From positions 26,615 to 90,614 of the forward strand of contig NZ_MBPP01000019.1 in NCBI RefSeq assembly GCF_001858325.1: a stretch of 64,000 nucleotides of DNA, read 5' to 3'. A program made the translations under genes and the position numbers. Positions 11,303 through 23,104 of this stretch are shown here, one piece after another (positions within the stretch are counted from its first letter, which is position 1; each line of letters opens with the position of its first letter). The DNA is from Marinobacter sp. AC-23 (GTDB lineage Bacteria > Pseudomonadota > Gammaproteobacteria > Pseudomonadales > Oleiphilaceae). A model generated the notes under the pieces. That model had not been told where the DNA came from and made no database searches. It saw only the letters and a program-made list of their open reading frames with translations.

Positions 11303-14172
11303 TTATCGAAATGCCTCCAGCTCACGGTTAAGCGCATCCTCCAGAGCGGAGCGGTAATAGAGGTACTGGCTGGTCTGTATATCCTGCTGATACACCCTTG
11401 AATCCAGGTCGTGGGGCAGATGCACATCCGTGAGATAGACCAGATAGCCATCACGGCTCTGTCGCAGTGAGTGGATGTAGTGAGCAACAGCCGGAATCAA
11501 CTGATCACCATACTGCAGCACCGTAAATTCTTGCTCGCCACAGAACAGATCAAAACGAACCCGGCTATCACCCTCCTGAATACCTACAGCTTGCACCTCA
11601 AACCCTGGCAAAGGCACCCCGGCATCCGTTTGTGGTCGGTACTCCGGACGCCAGAGCCCGTCAGTTACAGCCATTTCGTAACATCGCACGCCCGCCAGCG
11701 CCACGGGTACCTCGCTAAAGCGCAAGGTGCGGCGCTCTATCAAGTTATCAAGAAAGCGCAACAGAGGCGCCAGCAAGTATCGGCGGCTGGTAACAGGCTG
11801 ACTCCATCCGAACAGCGAACCCCGTTCATCAATCACCAAAACCTGCGCTCGCTCGCCACGAACCGTATAAAACACCTGAATACTATTGGGTTCACTGGTC
11901 TGGCAGGCTGCACGCACGGCCGGCTCGTCTAACAATGCATAACGGTCGAAAACCACAGGTAGATAAGCGCCCCGGGACTGGGCCAGGCACTCCATTAAGG
12001 CCGCCCGGCTTTCCAAAGCAATAAAGCCAGGTTCCGTGCCACTAAACTCCAACAGGAAGTAACGGCGATCCATTTCTATTACATAACGCAGGGGGTGCGG
12101 GCCGGAGCCACCCGCAAAGAACTGGCGCAACACATCCGTAAACAGCTCCTGCACACGCCGGGCGATAGCGCCGCCGTGCCCCCGGTTGTGGCTGTGCACC
12201 TCAACACTTGGAATTGTACGGGGGTTGAGCGCAACCGATGCGAGCACATTCTTCAAACACTGTATCAGTGTGTCTCCCGATGCATAATGCTGAAGGCTCA
12301 CCTCATGCCAACTGTTCACGCTGACCTGATCGATGGTAACAACCAGATTCTCTCGCCCGCCGCTGAAACCCAGCGAATCGTGCCGGGCGCTCAGCTTGTG
12401 CAACCCTCGCTCTGTAAGATGCGACTGCGGATCAACGCCTACATTGATGAACAAAAGGTTGCGCAGAGGGCGAATACCAAGAGCAAGCGCTTCTCGCTCT
12501 GCCGGTGCCACAGGAACCCGCACAAATCCGGCAAGTGCATCCAGCATTTCCCGCAGTTCACTGATAGAGGCACCGCCCTGCCCAGAGCGAACATTCAGGC
12601 GAGTGGAGCGGGTCAGCAAGCCGTTGCAGTAGCACCAGACAACCAATTCAGCCAGATTTCCAGAGCGGCGAATAACCGGTTGCCAGAAGGCATCCGAGGG
12701 GTCTTCCAGATCCCGGTACAAGAGCCAGCCATCTCCGCCCCCACCTTGTTCTGATTGATGATGAAAGGCTAAATTCTCCTCTGCCAGCGAAGGTGCAAGC
12801 CCCGGATTAACCTGCTCAACCTTGCCAGCCTTGCGTTGAAACGCTGCGTAGAGTTTACGGCCCAGCAGGTTGATGTCGTTTGCGTTTATCGCTGACTGTT
12901 CGCCGTGATCCCGGGCCATTTTCGACAACAATCGATAGCTGTGGGTAAGCTCCGACACCACCGCGCGGCGCAGGGAAGACACTTCCTCTGCGCGCCAGAG
13001 CTGACGGTTATCCAGCGCCTCCATTTGCTTTTTCTGCCAGCCCCAGCCAGTCACAAGGCTTCGGAGCAGTCGGGCCCGCCAAAACTCCCCACCTTGCTCA
13101 CCCGCCGCTCCAGTGCGAGTCAGCGGTAACCCGGCCTTGATATACAAGCTGCGACGCACCAGATCCAGCCTGGCCCCAGCCCCCGACGCTGCAAGCCACT
13201 GCTCAAGCCTCTGATAGAGCATCACATACGGATCCAGAACATCCACATCCGTCACACCGCTGAACACTGCTTGCTTGAACACCCGTGACAGCACCGGCTG
13301 TTCTTGAGTCTGCGCGTAACATTCGATAAGAAAAATCTTCAGAATCGACTTCCAAGGCGCATCAATAGCCTTATAGAGCTGCCAAATACCCGCGCCCAAA
13401 AACTCTTCGGCCGGTATAGCCGGCACGGCGCCGAAATCGATATATTCGTCGTCGCGAATAAATCGGCAATCCACCAGGCGGTTTACACACTCTCGATAGC
13501 GACCTTCCTGTTCCGATGGGACGAGCCACCACAGCGGGTAGCACCCGCCTAAGTGGATTCCGGTGCGGTAAAACTCATCTAAAAGCAGGTAATGCTGGGC
13601 ACTTCCACAATTTTCGCCGTTCACCTCTGCACGCTGCCGACCATCCCGCCAGTCGGCTGCAGAGAACACAAACACATGCAGTTCAATGCCAAAAGAAGAC
13701 GCCCACTCTGTCAACCTCTGCGCCTTACGCTCAAGGTGCCTGACTCCCAGCTCCTGAAGATCGTCCCGATGACACAACCACACATCCAGATCACTGGCGA
13801 CAGAATGTCCCAATGTGCCGGGGCTACCCATCAGAAAAAGTGCCTCTATGTCCGCCCGGCGCTTGCCTTCGTCTCGTATGCTAAAGGTGCGCGCCAGCCG
13901 CCGTGCGGCACTTGTAGCTGCCGAATCTGGTTGATAGTGACTCAGGCCATAAGGCAGCCCGCATCCAGATAGCCGGGCAAGGCCGGGTGGTTGGTGTGAA
14001 AGGCCAGAGGCAGAATTTCCAACACCACTTGCTGCCGATAGGTGAGCGACGAGTGTGCTCTTTCCCAGCGCTGGCAGTTCACCACAAGAAACCTATCCCG
14101 CAATCGGCGCAGGGTTTTGCGATCAATACCCTCTTCAAAATCCAGGGCAATCGGTGAGGCGTGAGTGGTCAC
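11303..14172 (-). CDS. cyaA: Class I adenylate cyclase, frameshifted near its start
   Basis: Makes cyclic AMP for CRP/Vfr regulation. The large frame (842 residues from 13831) begins inside the catalytic nucleotidyltransferase fold: MGSPGTLGHSVASDLDVWLCH holds the G-S and D-x-D metal ligands. The missing N-terminus (RLRDRFLVVNCQRWERAHS, HPALPGYLDAG) is in another frame from 14172 to 13942. Adding one base to the CC at 13953-13954 gives ...DAGCPYGLSHYQPDS and fuses both into about 956 residues, the usual Pseudomonas-type length. The C-terminal half is the regulatory region. It is separated from lptM by 70 bases and divergent from the gene at 14291. Confidence 0.93.
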
Positions 14173-14290
14173 GGTAGCTCCCGGGGAGAGGTTCTTTCCG
14201 GTTTAATTATCAGTATGATGAACTCATCGTGGCAAAACCGTTAGAAGAATAAAAGCGGAATACGCTTCAGAAAACCCGAGGTCCTGCCCA

Positions 14291-16782
14291 GTGAAAGAGT
14301 TTGTCATACAGCGTTATCGTGCCGACACACCCTCCGGCGCCGGTCGCCAAACCCTGTTGCGTATTGACGACGAAGGCAAGGTGTTATTCGCTGACAATAA
14401 CGCCGAGACTGTACTCGGTTACGATGCCAGTGATCTGGAAGGCATTATGGTGCATCAGGTTCTGGCCTCAAGAGAGGACGACCCTTTTGCACCAGTGAAC
14501 CGGCACCGCATAGAAAACGGCCAGACTGTGTTGGTCACTTTCCGCCACAAAGAAGGCTTTTTCTATACAGCAAGCCTTTCATTACGTGTCAGCATGCGCG
14601 ATTCAGACGAAGCCGCCAACGCCCACATTACACAACAGGAAAACTCCGAGATAGACCCTCGCCTGCTGCGCTCTGCTGAAAGCGCCGCAGGTTTCGGGGT
14701 CTGGGAGCTGGATATCGCCAGCAACCAAATTACCTGGACAGAAGGCGTATACCGAATACTGGAACTAAGGCCAGGTGCAGATATTACGCCTGAACAGGCA
14801 CTGTTTTACTGCCAAAGAGGCCAGGGACGTATTCGGGCTCTGTTTCGCAGGTCTGCGCATACAGGTGCACCTTTTACTATCGAGCTGGATCTACTCACGG
14901 CAAAGAGCAAAAAGATCCGCGCAACCCTGAACGGCCGCGCTCTCAAAACAGGTGGCAGGGTACGCAAACTCGGTGGCACTCTGGTTGACCGCACAGGCGA
15001 AATGCATCGTGACCAGGCCCGCACAAGGGCTGAAAAAATCCTGAGCGCCACCACGGCAGCCAGCCCTGGCCTGGTAGCCGCCGTAGATAAAAACCTTAAT
15101 TTGCTACACTTCAACGCGCCCTACGCCAGGTTATTCGCCAGCATCTTCGGCGCAACGCCCCGGGTGGTGACAACCTGAGCCGGCTACTGGAAAAACACCC
15201 AAATGAACGGCACCTCGCCGAACAGCTCTGGCAACGAGCCTTCGAGCAAGACAGCTTTATTGTGGATATGCCTATCACCCAGCAAAGCGGTGAATGGCCT
15301 GTGTACGAGTTCCACTACCAGCGCCTTACTGACCGCCAGGCTGGAAGCCAGAACGCTGACAAGAGCACGCACAGGGATGACGTCAAGAGTGAAACCACGG
15401 GCGCAGTCGTTGTGGCCAGCGATATCAGTAACCGCGCCAGCAACACAGGCGACAGTGAATATCGGTATCGGCATGACCCGGTAACCGGGTTAACCAACCG
15501 GAGAGAATTCACAGCCCGCCTTCAGCGCAGCATGGAATACAAGAACGGAGAGGCAACCGATCGCAGCCTTCTATATTTAAACCTGGATGCATTCGGGCAT
15601 TTCAATAGCCTGGCAGGTAACGGAGCCTGCGACCGCTACCTCAGAGAACTGGCCAGCATTCTCGATGTTCGGAGCAGGCCACAGGATACGGTGTCGCGGC
15701 TGTCCGGCGACACCTTCGCGCTGCTCATTGAAAACTGCACAGAACCTGCAGCCCGCAAACTCGCAGATGACATTCTAAACCTCATTCGCAGCTTCGTTTT
15801 TGAATGGCAAGGCCATCAACTGCAAACCACCGCCAGTGGTGGTTTGCTGGTCATGGGCAAGGACACACCTTGCGACCCGGAACAACTGCTGGGCCAAGCT
15901 GCAGACCTGTGCCACGATGCAAAAACATCCGGGCGCAACCGGGTTCATACTGCCCACGCATCTCGGCCTGAATCAGATCACAGCGACTGCAATGAGCTGG
16001 TCGCCCAGATCCGAAAAGCTCTGGATAAACAGGCGCTGATATTGGAATTCCAGCCACTCAAGCCGGTTGCCAGTGTTACCTGGGGTGATCACATCGAAAT
16101 TCTCGCCAGAATTCCCGGAAACAGCGCCCATGAGCACTGGCTGCAGCCTGACCAGTTTTTGCCGGTCGCAGAGCGGTTTGATTTGGCCAAACGGCTGGAT
16201 CGGCAGGTCATACTGCAAACTCTTACCTGGCTGGGAGAGCACCGGCTACTGAAGCCCAGGCTGAAATATTGCGGCTTTAACCTCTCCCTGGCTAGCGTGC
16301 TCGATGACACCTTTGCGGACTTCATGGAATCTGTGCTCAGAGTTTCAAACTACCCGCCAGAATCCTTCTGCCTTGAAATCCGTGAACCCCACGCAACTCA
16401 ATACCCGGATGAAGTTGCCGTGCTATGTGATGCCCTGCATCGGATTGGCTGCCGCGTAGCACTGGATGGTGCCGGCGCTTCTGTGGAAAGTTTCAGGCTT
16501 GCGGCGAAGCTACCGGTAGATGTCATCAAGCTGGACCGCAGCCTGATGTTCAGGCTGGGAGACGATTCGGTTCAGCAGATCATGGTAGAAGCGCTGCATC
16601 GGATCGCTCAGGAAGCGGGAAAAATAACCGTAGCAACTTTTATTGAGAACGACGACATTCTCAGAAAGGTCAGGAACCTGGGCATTCATTTCGGCCAAGG
16701 GTTCAGGCTTGGCGCGCCCAAGCCTCTGGCAGAACTGACGCCGGCGGCAGTTGACCTCCCCACCGGGCGGATTGGCGGCTAA
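14291..16782 (+). CDS. FimX-like PAS-GGDEF-EAL protein with degenerate catalytic motifs, frameshifted
   Basis: About 830 residues when joined. PAS-like units at about 15-110 ([18 protein letters not shown]), 130-235 ([12 protein letters not shown]) and 250-330, then GGDEF ([12 protein letters not shown]) and EAL domains. The active loop of the first is SGDTF, not GGDEF. The second has EIL for EAL, EIREP for the usual ELTE, and DGAGAS for DDFGTG, so the metal-binding acids are lost. The combination recalls FimX, a non-catalytic cyclic di-GMP receptor for type IV pili in Pseudomonas. The frame stops at 15178 (RVVTT) while the next frame reads [20 protein letters not shown]; one base lost at about 15147-15153 explains this. 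No recognisable pilus gene is adjacent. Confidence 0.82.
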
Positions 16783-18242
16783 GCCCCCGAGCTTACGCAA
16801 AAAAAGCTCAGGGGCGCAAGCTTCAGGGAATCAGCCTCCAGCAACTTGCGCGCACGGCCTACAGCCGCTCGCACTTGAGCGGGCGCCGTGCCGCCAAGGT
16901 GGTCACGGGCCTGAACCGAGCCTTCCAGCGTGAGCACATCAAACACATCTTCGCTGATGGTGTCAGAGAAACGCTTCAATTCTTCCAGCGTCATATCAGA
17001 AAGATCCCGTTTCTCAGCAACACCAAAGGCCACCGCCTTGCCTACAACTTCGTGGGCGTCGCGGAAAGGCATGCCCTTCTTGACCAGATAATCCGCCAGA
17101 TCCGTTGCCGTAGAAAACCCACGCTTGGCCGCCACGCGCATGTTATCGGCCTTGGCACAAATGGCCGGAACCATGTCTGCGTAGGCTTTCAAGCAGCCCT
17201 TGATGGTATCGACGGTATCAAACAGGGGCTCCTTGTCTTCCTGGTTGTCCTTGTTGTACGCCAGCGGCTGGCTTTTCATCAGGGTAAGCAGGCTGATCAG
17301 GTGGCCGTTCACCCGGCCGGTTTTGCCCCGAACAAGCTCAGGCACATCCGGGTTCTTTTTCTGGGGCATGATAGATGAGCCAGTGCAAAAGCGATCCGGC
17401 AGATCAATAAAATCGAACTGTGCAGACGCCCACAGCACCAACTCCTCGCTGAAGCGGGACATATGGGTCATCAGCAGGGCCGCGAAACTGCAGAATTCAA
17501 TGGCAAAATCCCTGTCACTGACGGAATCCAGAGAGTTTTCTGAGGCCCGATCAAAGCCTAGCAACCGAGCAGTCATAGCGCGGTCAATCGGGTAAGTAGT
17601 GCCGGCCAACGCGGCTGCACCAAGAGGCATCACGTTCACACGTTTGCGGCAGTCCTGCAGGCGCTCACCATCGCGTACCAGCATTTCATACCAGGCAAGC
17701 AGGTGATGCCCAAAGGTGACGGGCTGTGCCGTCTGAAGATGGGTAAAGCCGGGCATAATGGTGTCGGCTTCGCGCTCGGCCAGGTCCAGCAGGCCAGCTT
17801 GCAGGCGACGAAGTTCTTCAGCAATCACATCAATTTCATCGCGCAGGTACAGGCGGATATCTGTGGCCACCTGATCGTTTCGGCTGCGCCCGGTGTGCAG
17901 CTTCTTGCCCGTAATGCCAATGCGCTTGGTCAACTGGGCTTCTATATTCATGTGAACGTCTTCAAGGCTTATGGACCACTCAAAGCGCCCTGCCTCAATG
18001 TCTGTTTTCACTCCGTTCAGGCCATCGATAATGCTGTCGCGCTCATCCACGGTGAGTACTCCCACCTCGGCGAGCATAGTCGCGTGAGCAATGGAGCCGA
18101 TGATATCGTGGTGATACAAGCGCTGGTCAAACCCTACGGATGCGGTAAAACGTTCGACAAACGCGTCGGTGGGCTCACTGAAGCGTCCACCCCAAGGTTT
18201 TTCGGAGGTTGTGGCCTGGTCAGGTTTTTTCTGATCCGTCAT
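16779..18242 (-). CDS. argH: Argininosuccinate lyase (true stop perhaps at about 16839)
   Basis: Cleaves argininosuccinate to arginine and fumarate. Family signature [12 protein letters not shown] with the catalytic serine loop, plus [13 protein letters not shown] and [10 protein letters not shown]. As read it has 487 residues, about 15-25 more than usual: an N-terminal tail ([15 protein letters not shown]) and 13 C-terminal residues after LLEA that are encoded by the hairpin at 16783-16815. One extra base near 16839 would end the protein at LLEA/LLEG followed by TGA, which suits the family better. Convergent with the FimX-like gene (stops overlap by four bases) and divergent from algZ, as in Pseudomonas. 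Confidence 0.95.
   Translation of the reverse strand: MTDQKKPDQATTSEKPWGGRFSEPTDAFVERFTASVGFDQRLYHHDIIGSIAHATMLAEVGVLTVDERDSIIDGLNGVKTDIEAGRFEWSISLEDVHMNIEAQLTKRIGITGKKLHTGRSRNDQVATDIRLYLRDEIDVIAEELRRLQAGLLDLAEREADTIMPGFTHLQTAQPVTFGHHLLAWYEMLVRDGERLQDCRKRVNVMPLGAAALAGTTYPIDRAMTARLLGFDRASENSLDSVSDRDFAIEFCSFAALLMTHMSRFSEELVLWASAQFDFIDLPDRFCTGSSIMPQKKNPDVPELVRGKTGRVNGHLISLLTLMKSQPLAYNKDNQEDKEPLFDTVDTIKGCLKAYADMVPAICAKADNMRVAAKRGFSTATDLADYLVKKGMPFRDAHEVVGKAVAFGVAEKRDLSDMTLEELKRFSDTISEDVFDVLTLEGSVQARDHLGGTAPAQVRAAVGRARKLLEADSLKLAPLSFFCVSSGA
16783..16815. terminator. Stem-loop between convergent genes
   Basis: A 12-base arm at 16783-16794 (GCCCCCGAGCTT) pairs with 16804-16815 with one C-A mismatch; the A-rich loop gives a U run on the argH strand. 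Convergent stops make a shared terminator likely, though the U run lies in the loop rather than after the stem. Confidence 0.5.
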
Positions 18243-18364
18243 GGTCTATCTTTCCTGCTGGCAGCCCGGCATTATCTGGCGGGAACTGGGTACATTGAAT
18301 ATGGCGGGAGTATAGCATTCTGACCCGTAGAAAAGAGACACCCCCAAGCGGGGATAAGACAGCC

Positions 18365-19384
18365 GTGATGCAAGATTTTTTCGTGCCGGACCTTTGCCGG
18401 GTGCGGTCGGTATTCATGCTGCTTATTACCAGCGAACTCCTGGTGCTGGTGCTGGCCATTGTTCAGGCCAGTAACGGCTGGATCGACTGGAACTATTTCG
18501 CACTCCTGTCGCTGTTTGTGCAATGGACTACCCTCACCAGCGCAGCACTCATCTGCCTGCTGAGAACCCGGCTGGCCAAAATGCCGGTATCCCGGGCTAC
18601 CCTTGCCATTGCTGCTATCGTGCTGCTGGACGTGCTCGCCTTCAGCTTGTTCGCCGACAGTGTTTTGCACCCACAACCGGGCATCATCGGGTGGCAAGCC
18701 ATCGCCAAAAAGCTACTGTTGGCGCTATTGATTGTGCTGATGGTACTGCGTTACTTCTATTTACAGCACCAGTGGCAACAGCAACGGGAAGCAGAAATGC
18801 AGGCACACTTGGCAGCGCTGCAGGCACGTATACAGCCGCACTTTTTGTTTAACAGCATGAACACCATCGCCAGCCTTATTGCCTCGGATCCGGAGCAGGC
18901 CGAAGAAGCTGTCCTGGATCTTTCCGAACTCTTTCGCGCCAGCCTGCGCACGGGCGACCAGCTCATCCCGCTGGCAAAGGAACTGGACTTGTGCCAGCGC
19001 TATCTTGCTATTGAAGCACTGCGACTAGGCCCTCGCCTGAACCTGGAATGGTGCATTGCCGATGGCCTGGAGCGCCAAGCCATACCGCCGCTAACTCTGC
19101 AGCCGTTAGTTGAAAACGCGGTTTATCATGGCATACAGCCGCGGCCAGAGGGTGGTACGGTGCGCATAGAAGCAGAAGCACGGGGCAACTTTGTGTATCT
19201 GCTCGTGCAAAACCCCAAACCAGACAGTAACGGCAGCCAGCACAGCGGCAACCGCATGGCTCTGAACAACATTCAGGCACGGTTGCAAGCGCTATTCGGG
19301 GAGGCTGCCGTGCTGAAACACAGCCATCAAGGAAACGTTTATACCGTTACCCTACGGCTGCCAAAAACCACACAGCACTCATGA
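18365..19384 (+). CDS. algZ: LytS-type sensor histidine kinase AlgZ/FimS
   Basis: Inner-membrane sensor that pairs with AlgR, in Pseudomonas controlling alginate, twitching and virulence. Four hydrophobic helices in the first 125 residues, then a His_kinase domain with the phospho-site region LQARIQPHFLFNSMNT and an ATPase part with PPLTLQPLVENAVYHG. As in AlgZ, the usual G1/G2 glycine boxes of the ATPase domain are weak. GTG at 18365 or ATG at 18368. Its stop overlaps the algR start (ATGA), and argH diverges upstream, matching the Pseudomonas argH-algZ-algR-hemC order. Confidence 0.88.
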   Translation: MMQDFFVPDLCRVRSVFMLLITSELLVLVLAIVQASNGWIDWNYFALLSLFVQWTTLTSAALICLLRTRLAKMPVSRATLAIAAIVLLDVLAFSLFADSVLHPQPGIIGWQAIAKKLLLALLIVLMVLRYFYLQHQWQQQREAEMQAHLAALQARIQPHFLFNSMNTIASLIASDPEQAEEAVLDLSELFRASLRTGDQLIPLAKELDLCQRYLAIEALRLGPRLNLEWCIADGLERQAIPPLTLQPLVENAVYHGIQPRPEGGTVRIEAEARGNFVYLLVQNPKPDSNGSQHSGNRMALNNIQARLQALFGEAAVLKHSHQGNVYTVTLRLPKTTQHS

Positions 19385-20151
19385 CCAAACAGACGATTCT
19401 AATAGCCGATGATGAGCCTCTGGCCCGGCAGCGCTTGCGACGGCTGGCCGAAGATCTCCCGGAATATCAGGTATGCGGCGAAGCAAGTGATGGCGATACG
19501 ACTCTCGCTCAAGTTGCCGAACTGCAGCCAGACATCCTACTGCTGGACATACGCATGCCTGGCCTTGATGGCATGGAGGCCGCCGCGCGCCTGACCCAGC
19601 TCAGCAACCCCCCGGCCATCATTTTTTGCACGGCTTACGACAGCTACGCCATTCAGGCTTTCGATGTGCAGGCTGCGGCCTACCTGCTCAAACCGGTGCG
19701 CAAGGAGGCGCTGGCAGAAGCTTTGGCCCGCGCCGGACGGCTTAACCGGGTGCAGTTACGAACGCTTTCCAGCGCCAACGCTGGCAACAATGCAGGCTGG
19801 AAGGAAGCAAACGACGGGCAGTTGACGGTTCGTACCCACAGAGGTACTGAATTAATTGATATAGCCGAGATCCGCTATTGTCAGGCGGATCAGAAATACG
19901 TGACTATTCACCACGCGCGTGGGGAAACAGTTTCTGACTACACGTTGAAAGAACTGGAAAATGCTTATCCGCACCAACTGCTCCGAGTTCACCGCAACAC
20001 ACTCGTAGGCGTGCGGTTTATTCAGGCGCTGAAACGCACAGCAGAGGGCAGCAATCTGGTGTTACTCAAGGATGCTCTGGGCGAGCTTCAGGTTAGCCGC
20101 CGCCACACCAGCAGCGTGCGCCAGTGGCTACAAGGGCCGCAACCCAGCTAA
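19381..20151 (+). CDS. algR: LytTR response regulator AlgR
   Basis: 256 residues: a receiver domain with phospho-acceptor D56 (DILLLDIRMPG), acidic pair DD at 10-11 and lysine in LLKPVRK, a linker, and a LytTR DNA-binding domain (LTVRTHRGTELIDIAEIRY; HQLLRVHRNTLVG). Translationally coupled to algZ by a four-base overlap. In Pseudomonas AlgR activates algD and fimU operons; the targets here cannot be read from the window. Confidence 0.92.
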   Translation: MTKQTILIADDEPLARQRLRRLAEDLPEYQVCGEASDGDTTLAQVAELQPDILLLDIRMPGLDGMEAAARLTQLSNPPAIIFCTAYDSYAIQAFDVQAAAYLLKPVRKEALAEALARAGRLNRVQLRTLSSANAGNNAGWKEANDGQLTVRTHRGTELIDIAEIRYCQADQKYVTIHHARGETVSDYTLKELENAYPHQLLRVHRNTLVGVRFIQALKRTAEGSNLVLLKDALGELQVSRRHTSSVRQWLQGPQPS

Positions 20152-20260
20152 ACAAGATTGATAGGGTCGCATCTTGCTGCGCCGGGCGGAGCATAGTAGC
20201 CACCCACGGGACTTTTACGATGCCACAAGGTAACCTTGGCGAACATTTTTACAATCGACA

Positions 20261-21211
20261 GTGAGCACAATGTCCAAACGAACTCTTCGTGTCGCAACTC
20301 GTAGCAGCGCCTTGGCGTTATGGCAGGCGGAATTCATCAAGGCCGAACTGGAACGCCTCCACGACAACGTGGTTGTGGAGCTGGTCAAGATCAAAACCCA
20401 GGGCGATAAAATTCTTGATGTCCCCTTGGCCAAAATCGGCGGCAAAGGCTTGTTTGTAAAAGAGTTGGAAGAAGCCATGCTCGATGGTCGCGCGGATCTT
20501 GCCGTGCACTCCATGAAAGATGTCCCCATGGCCTTTCCCGAAGGCTTGGGGCTGGTTGCCATCTGCGAACGGGAAGACCCCACAGATGCGTTCGTCAGCA
20601 ATCATTACGACAACGTTGACGCCCTCCCCCACGGTTCGGTGGTTGGTACGGCTAGCCTGCGCCGGGAATCCCAGCTGCGCGCCTACCGACCAGATCTGGA
20701 GATCCGCGTTTTGCGGGGCAACGTAAACACCCGGCTGGCAAAGCTGGACGCCGGTGATTACGACGCCATCGTACTAGCCAGCTCTGGCCTCAAACGTCTG
20801 GGCTTTCATGACCGGATTCGCTACTCCATGCCAGACACGGTGTCGCTGCCGGCGGTTGGTCAGGGAGCCCTCGGCATCGAATGCCGGCTCAATGATGACG
20901 AACTGCGCGCTATGCTGGAACCCCTAAACCACACCGACACGTCCGACAGGGTGAAAGCCGAGCGAGCTCTCAATCGCCGTCTCGAAGGCGGCTGCCAAGT
21001 GCCTATCGCAGCTTATGCCTTGCTGGAAGACGACAACACCCTATGGCTACGCGGCCTGGTTGGCGCGGTTGATGGCACGCTAATCCTGCGTGCCGAAGGC
21101 CGTGCACCCCGGGCGGAAGGAGAGCGCCTGGGCCGTGAACTGGCAGAAGAACTTTTGGCGCAGGGCGCAGACAAAGTGCTGGCTGAAGTCTATGGCCACA
21201 CTCCGCACTGA
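20261..21211 (+). CDS. hemC: Porphobilinogen deaminase (hydroxymethylbilane synthase)
   Basis: Joins four porphobilinogens into hydroxymethylbilane in haem synthesis. Near-invariant motifs: [44 protein letters not shown] and the dipyrromethane cofactor cysteine in [15 protein letters not shown] at 20261 or ATG at 20270. It overlaps hemD by 20 bases. The 109-base gap after algR holds no obvious terminator, so read-through from algR is possible. Confidence 0.97.
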   Translation: MSTMSKRTLRVATRSSALALWQAEFIKAELERLHDNVVVELVKIKTQGDKILDVPLAKIGGKGLFVKELEEAMLDGRADLAVHSMKDVPMAFPEGLGLVAICEREDPTDAFVSNHYDNVDALPHGSVVGTASLRRESQLRAYRPDLEIRVLRGNVNTRLAKLDAGDYDAIVLASSGLKRLGFHDRIRYSMPDTVSLPAVGQGALGIECRLNDDELRAMLEPLNHTDTSDRVKAERALNRRLEGGCQVPIAAYALLEDDNTLWLRGLVGAVDGTLILRAEGRAPRAEGERLGRELAEELLAQGADKVLAEVYGHTPH

Positions 21212-22004
21212 CCTACCCAGCCTGGCAGGCCGGCGCATTCTGATTTGCCGGCCAGAGCCAGAAGCGGCTCGGCTAGCCCGGCAGTTTCAGTCTGCCGGCG
21301 CCCAGACGCACGTGCTGCCTCTGGTGGAGCGGGAGCCGCTGCCGGAGACTCCGGAGCGGCGCACAACTATTCTGAGCCTTGACGAATTCTCCCACGTTAT
21401 AGCCGTCAGCCCCTATGCTGCGCGCCTTTTGCTGGAAGAACTGGACACCTGGTGGCCCCAGCTTCCTGCAGGCCTGAACTGGTATGGCGTGGGAGCAGGC
21501 ACCGCCAAAGCACTTGCCGAGCATGGCCTGAGCCCGCGTAAGCCCGATGAGGGCTGGACCAGTGAAGCACTGCTTAGGTTACCTTCTCTGGCGCAGCTCG
21601 ACGGCGAGCGTGTGCTGGTTGCCCGCGGTGAAGAAGGGCGAGAGCTAACCCGAAAAACCTTGGAAGCCCGCGGCGCGCGAGTTACCGTAATGCCGCTTTA
21701 TCGAAGATTCTGCCCAGACTACACGCCAGTACAGATTGATAGAGCCCTAAATCAGTTTGCACCGGAGGCCATTATTGCGCTCTCCGGAGAAACCCTGAAC
21801 AATCTCATCGCACTATGTGCGAATTGCAGCCATAATCTATACGATAGGCCTGTCATTGTACCCGCCAGGCGCATAGCCGATCAGGCTCGCGTGGCGGGAT
21901 TCAATGCTCCGTATATACCAGGAAGCCTTGCCGATAATGACATCGTGGCCGCCGTCGCAGAGCAGCTGGCAGGCCGGGACGGTGGCTCCGGAACAGCCAA
22001 GTAA
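21192..22004 (+). CDS. hemD: Uroporphyrinogen-III synthase
   Basis: Closes hydroxymethylbilane to uroporphyrinogen III with inversion of ring D. 270 residues, poorly conserved as usual, with the family's [14 protein letters not shown] start, [14 protein letters not shown] segment ([15 protein letters not shown]), [12 protein letters not shown] and the [10 protein letters not shown] loop. The ATG at 21192 lies inside the last codons of hemC; this start gives normal length. It stands between hemC and hemX. Confidence 0.92.
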   Translation: MATLRTDLPSLAGRRILICRPEPEAARLARQFQSAGAQTHVLPLVEREPLPETPERRTTILSLDEFSHVIAVSPYAARLLLEELDTWWPQLPAGLNWYGVGAGTAKALAEHGLSPRKPDEGWTSEALLRLPSLAQLDGERVLVARGEEGRELTRKTLEARGARVTVMPLYRRFCPDYTPVQIDRALNQFAPEAIIALSGETLNNLIALCANCSHNLYDRPVIVPARRIADQARVAGFNAPYIPGSLADNDIVAAVAEQLAGRDGGSGTAK

Positions 22005-22012
22005 GGACGCCC

Positions 22013-23104
22013 GTGACTGAGACAACAAAACAATTACCCGCCCCGATCGACAAAGACCAACCCGCTCGCCAGAGAATCTGGCCAGTATGGGTTATAGCCG
22101 TTATTGCCCTGATCTGTGTTGCCGCACTGGCTCTTTGGAACTGGCAGCAATGGACTGGCCAGCAAGCCAGCTTGCAGACGCTTAAAAGCCTCCAGCAGGA
22201 TACCGCTCAGCTTGAGAAGCTTTACGGCGACCGAGGCAGCCAGCAAGGCCAACGCCTGCAATCTCTGGAAGAAAAGCTCACTTCCCAACGGGAGCTGATC
22301 GCCACTCAACAGCGGCAGATTGATCACAACGCCCGCGAACTGCTGGAAGCCGGAAACCGTACCCGCACAGACTGGCTCTTGGCAGAGGCAGAGTACCTGC
22401 TACGCATCGCCAATCAACGCCTGTTGATTGAAAAAGATATTCGCGGTGCCCTGTCTGCACTTCAAGCCACCGATGAAGTACTCACGGAATCTGATGACAT
22501 AGGGGTATACCCGGTACGCCAGCAGCTGGCCCGGGAAATCCTGGCGCTTAAAGGCATAACCGGGGTCGACAGAACCGGCCTTTATCTCACCCTGGAAGCC
22601 GCCATCGATAGCGTTCACCAGCTCACCGACCAGGCGCTGATCAGCGAACAAGCGCCTGGTTTTGTGAACAACTCCCAATCAGACGGTGCCCCACCCGCCG
22701 GAGGTGAGCCAAGCATGCTGACACAAGCTTGGCAAAAATTTAAATCCACACTCATGCAGGTTGTTGTGGTGCGTCGCCTGGATGAGTCGGTAAAACCATT
22801 ACTGTCGCCCGACCAAAGCGCCTACGCTCGGCTGAATTTACAGCTGATGTTGGAAGAGGCAGAAATGGCCGTACTCAGAGGGAACCAACCTCTGTATGAG
22901 CGCGCGCTGAGCAAGGCCCAAGCGGCTGTTGAAGATTGGTACGACGGAAGCAACCCACGGGTAAGCGCACTGTCGAACACCTTGACGGAACTGGCCACAA
23001 ACAACGTTGCGCCAGACTTACCAGATATCAGCAAATCCCTGGATCTGCTCAAAGAGCGACTGGCAGGCAGACTCAACAATGGCAACGGAGGCGATGATTC
23101 ATGA
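22013..23104 (+). CDS. hemX: HemX-like membrane protein
   Basis: 363 residues with a cytoplasmic tail, one membrane segment (VWVIAVIALICVAALALW) and a long coiled-coil periplasmic part (QASLQTLKSLQQDTAQLEKL, QRLQSLEEKLTSQRELI). Often mislabelled as uroporphyrinogen-III methyltransferase, but no methylase motif is present. Role unknown; always linked to hemCDY in gammaproteobacteria. The start is GTG with AAGGA eight bases upstream; the stop overlaps hemY (ATGATTC..ATGA type). Confidence 0.88.
   Translation: MTETTKQLPAPIDKDQPARQRIWPVWVIAVIALICVAALALWNWQQWTGQQASLQTLKSLQQDTAQLEKLYGDRGSQQGQRLQSLEEKLTSQRELIATQQRQIDHNARELLEAGNRTRTDWLLAEAEYLLRIANQRLLIEKDIRGALSALQATDEVLTESDDIGVYPVRQQLAREILALKGITGVDRTGLYLTLEAAIDSVHQLTDQALISEQAPGFVNNSQSDGAPPAGGEPSMLTQAWQKFKSTLMQVVVVRRLDESVKPLLSPDQSAYARLNLQLMLEEAEMAVLRGNQPLYERALSKAQAAVEDWYDGSNPRVSALSNTLTELATNNVAPDLPDISKSLDLLKERLAGRLNNGNGGDDS

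Noticed and set aside
22013..23104. hemX as a uroporphyrinogen-III methyltransferase
   Set aside because: No SAM-binding or CobA-like motif; it is a coiled-coil membrane protein.
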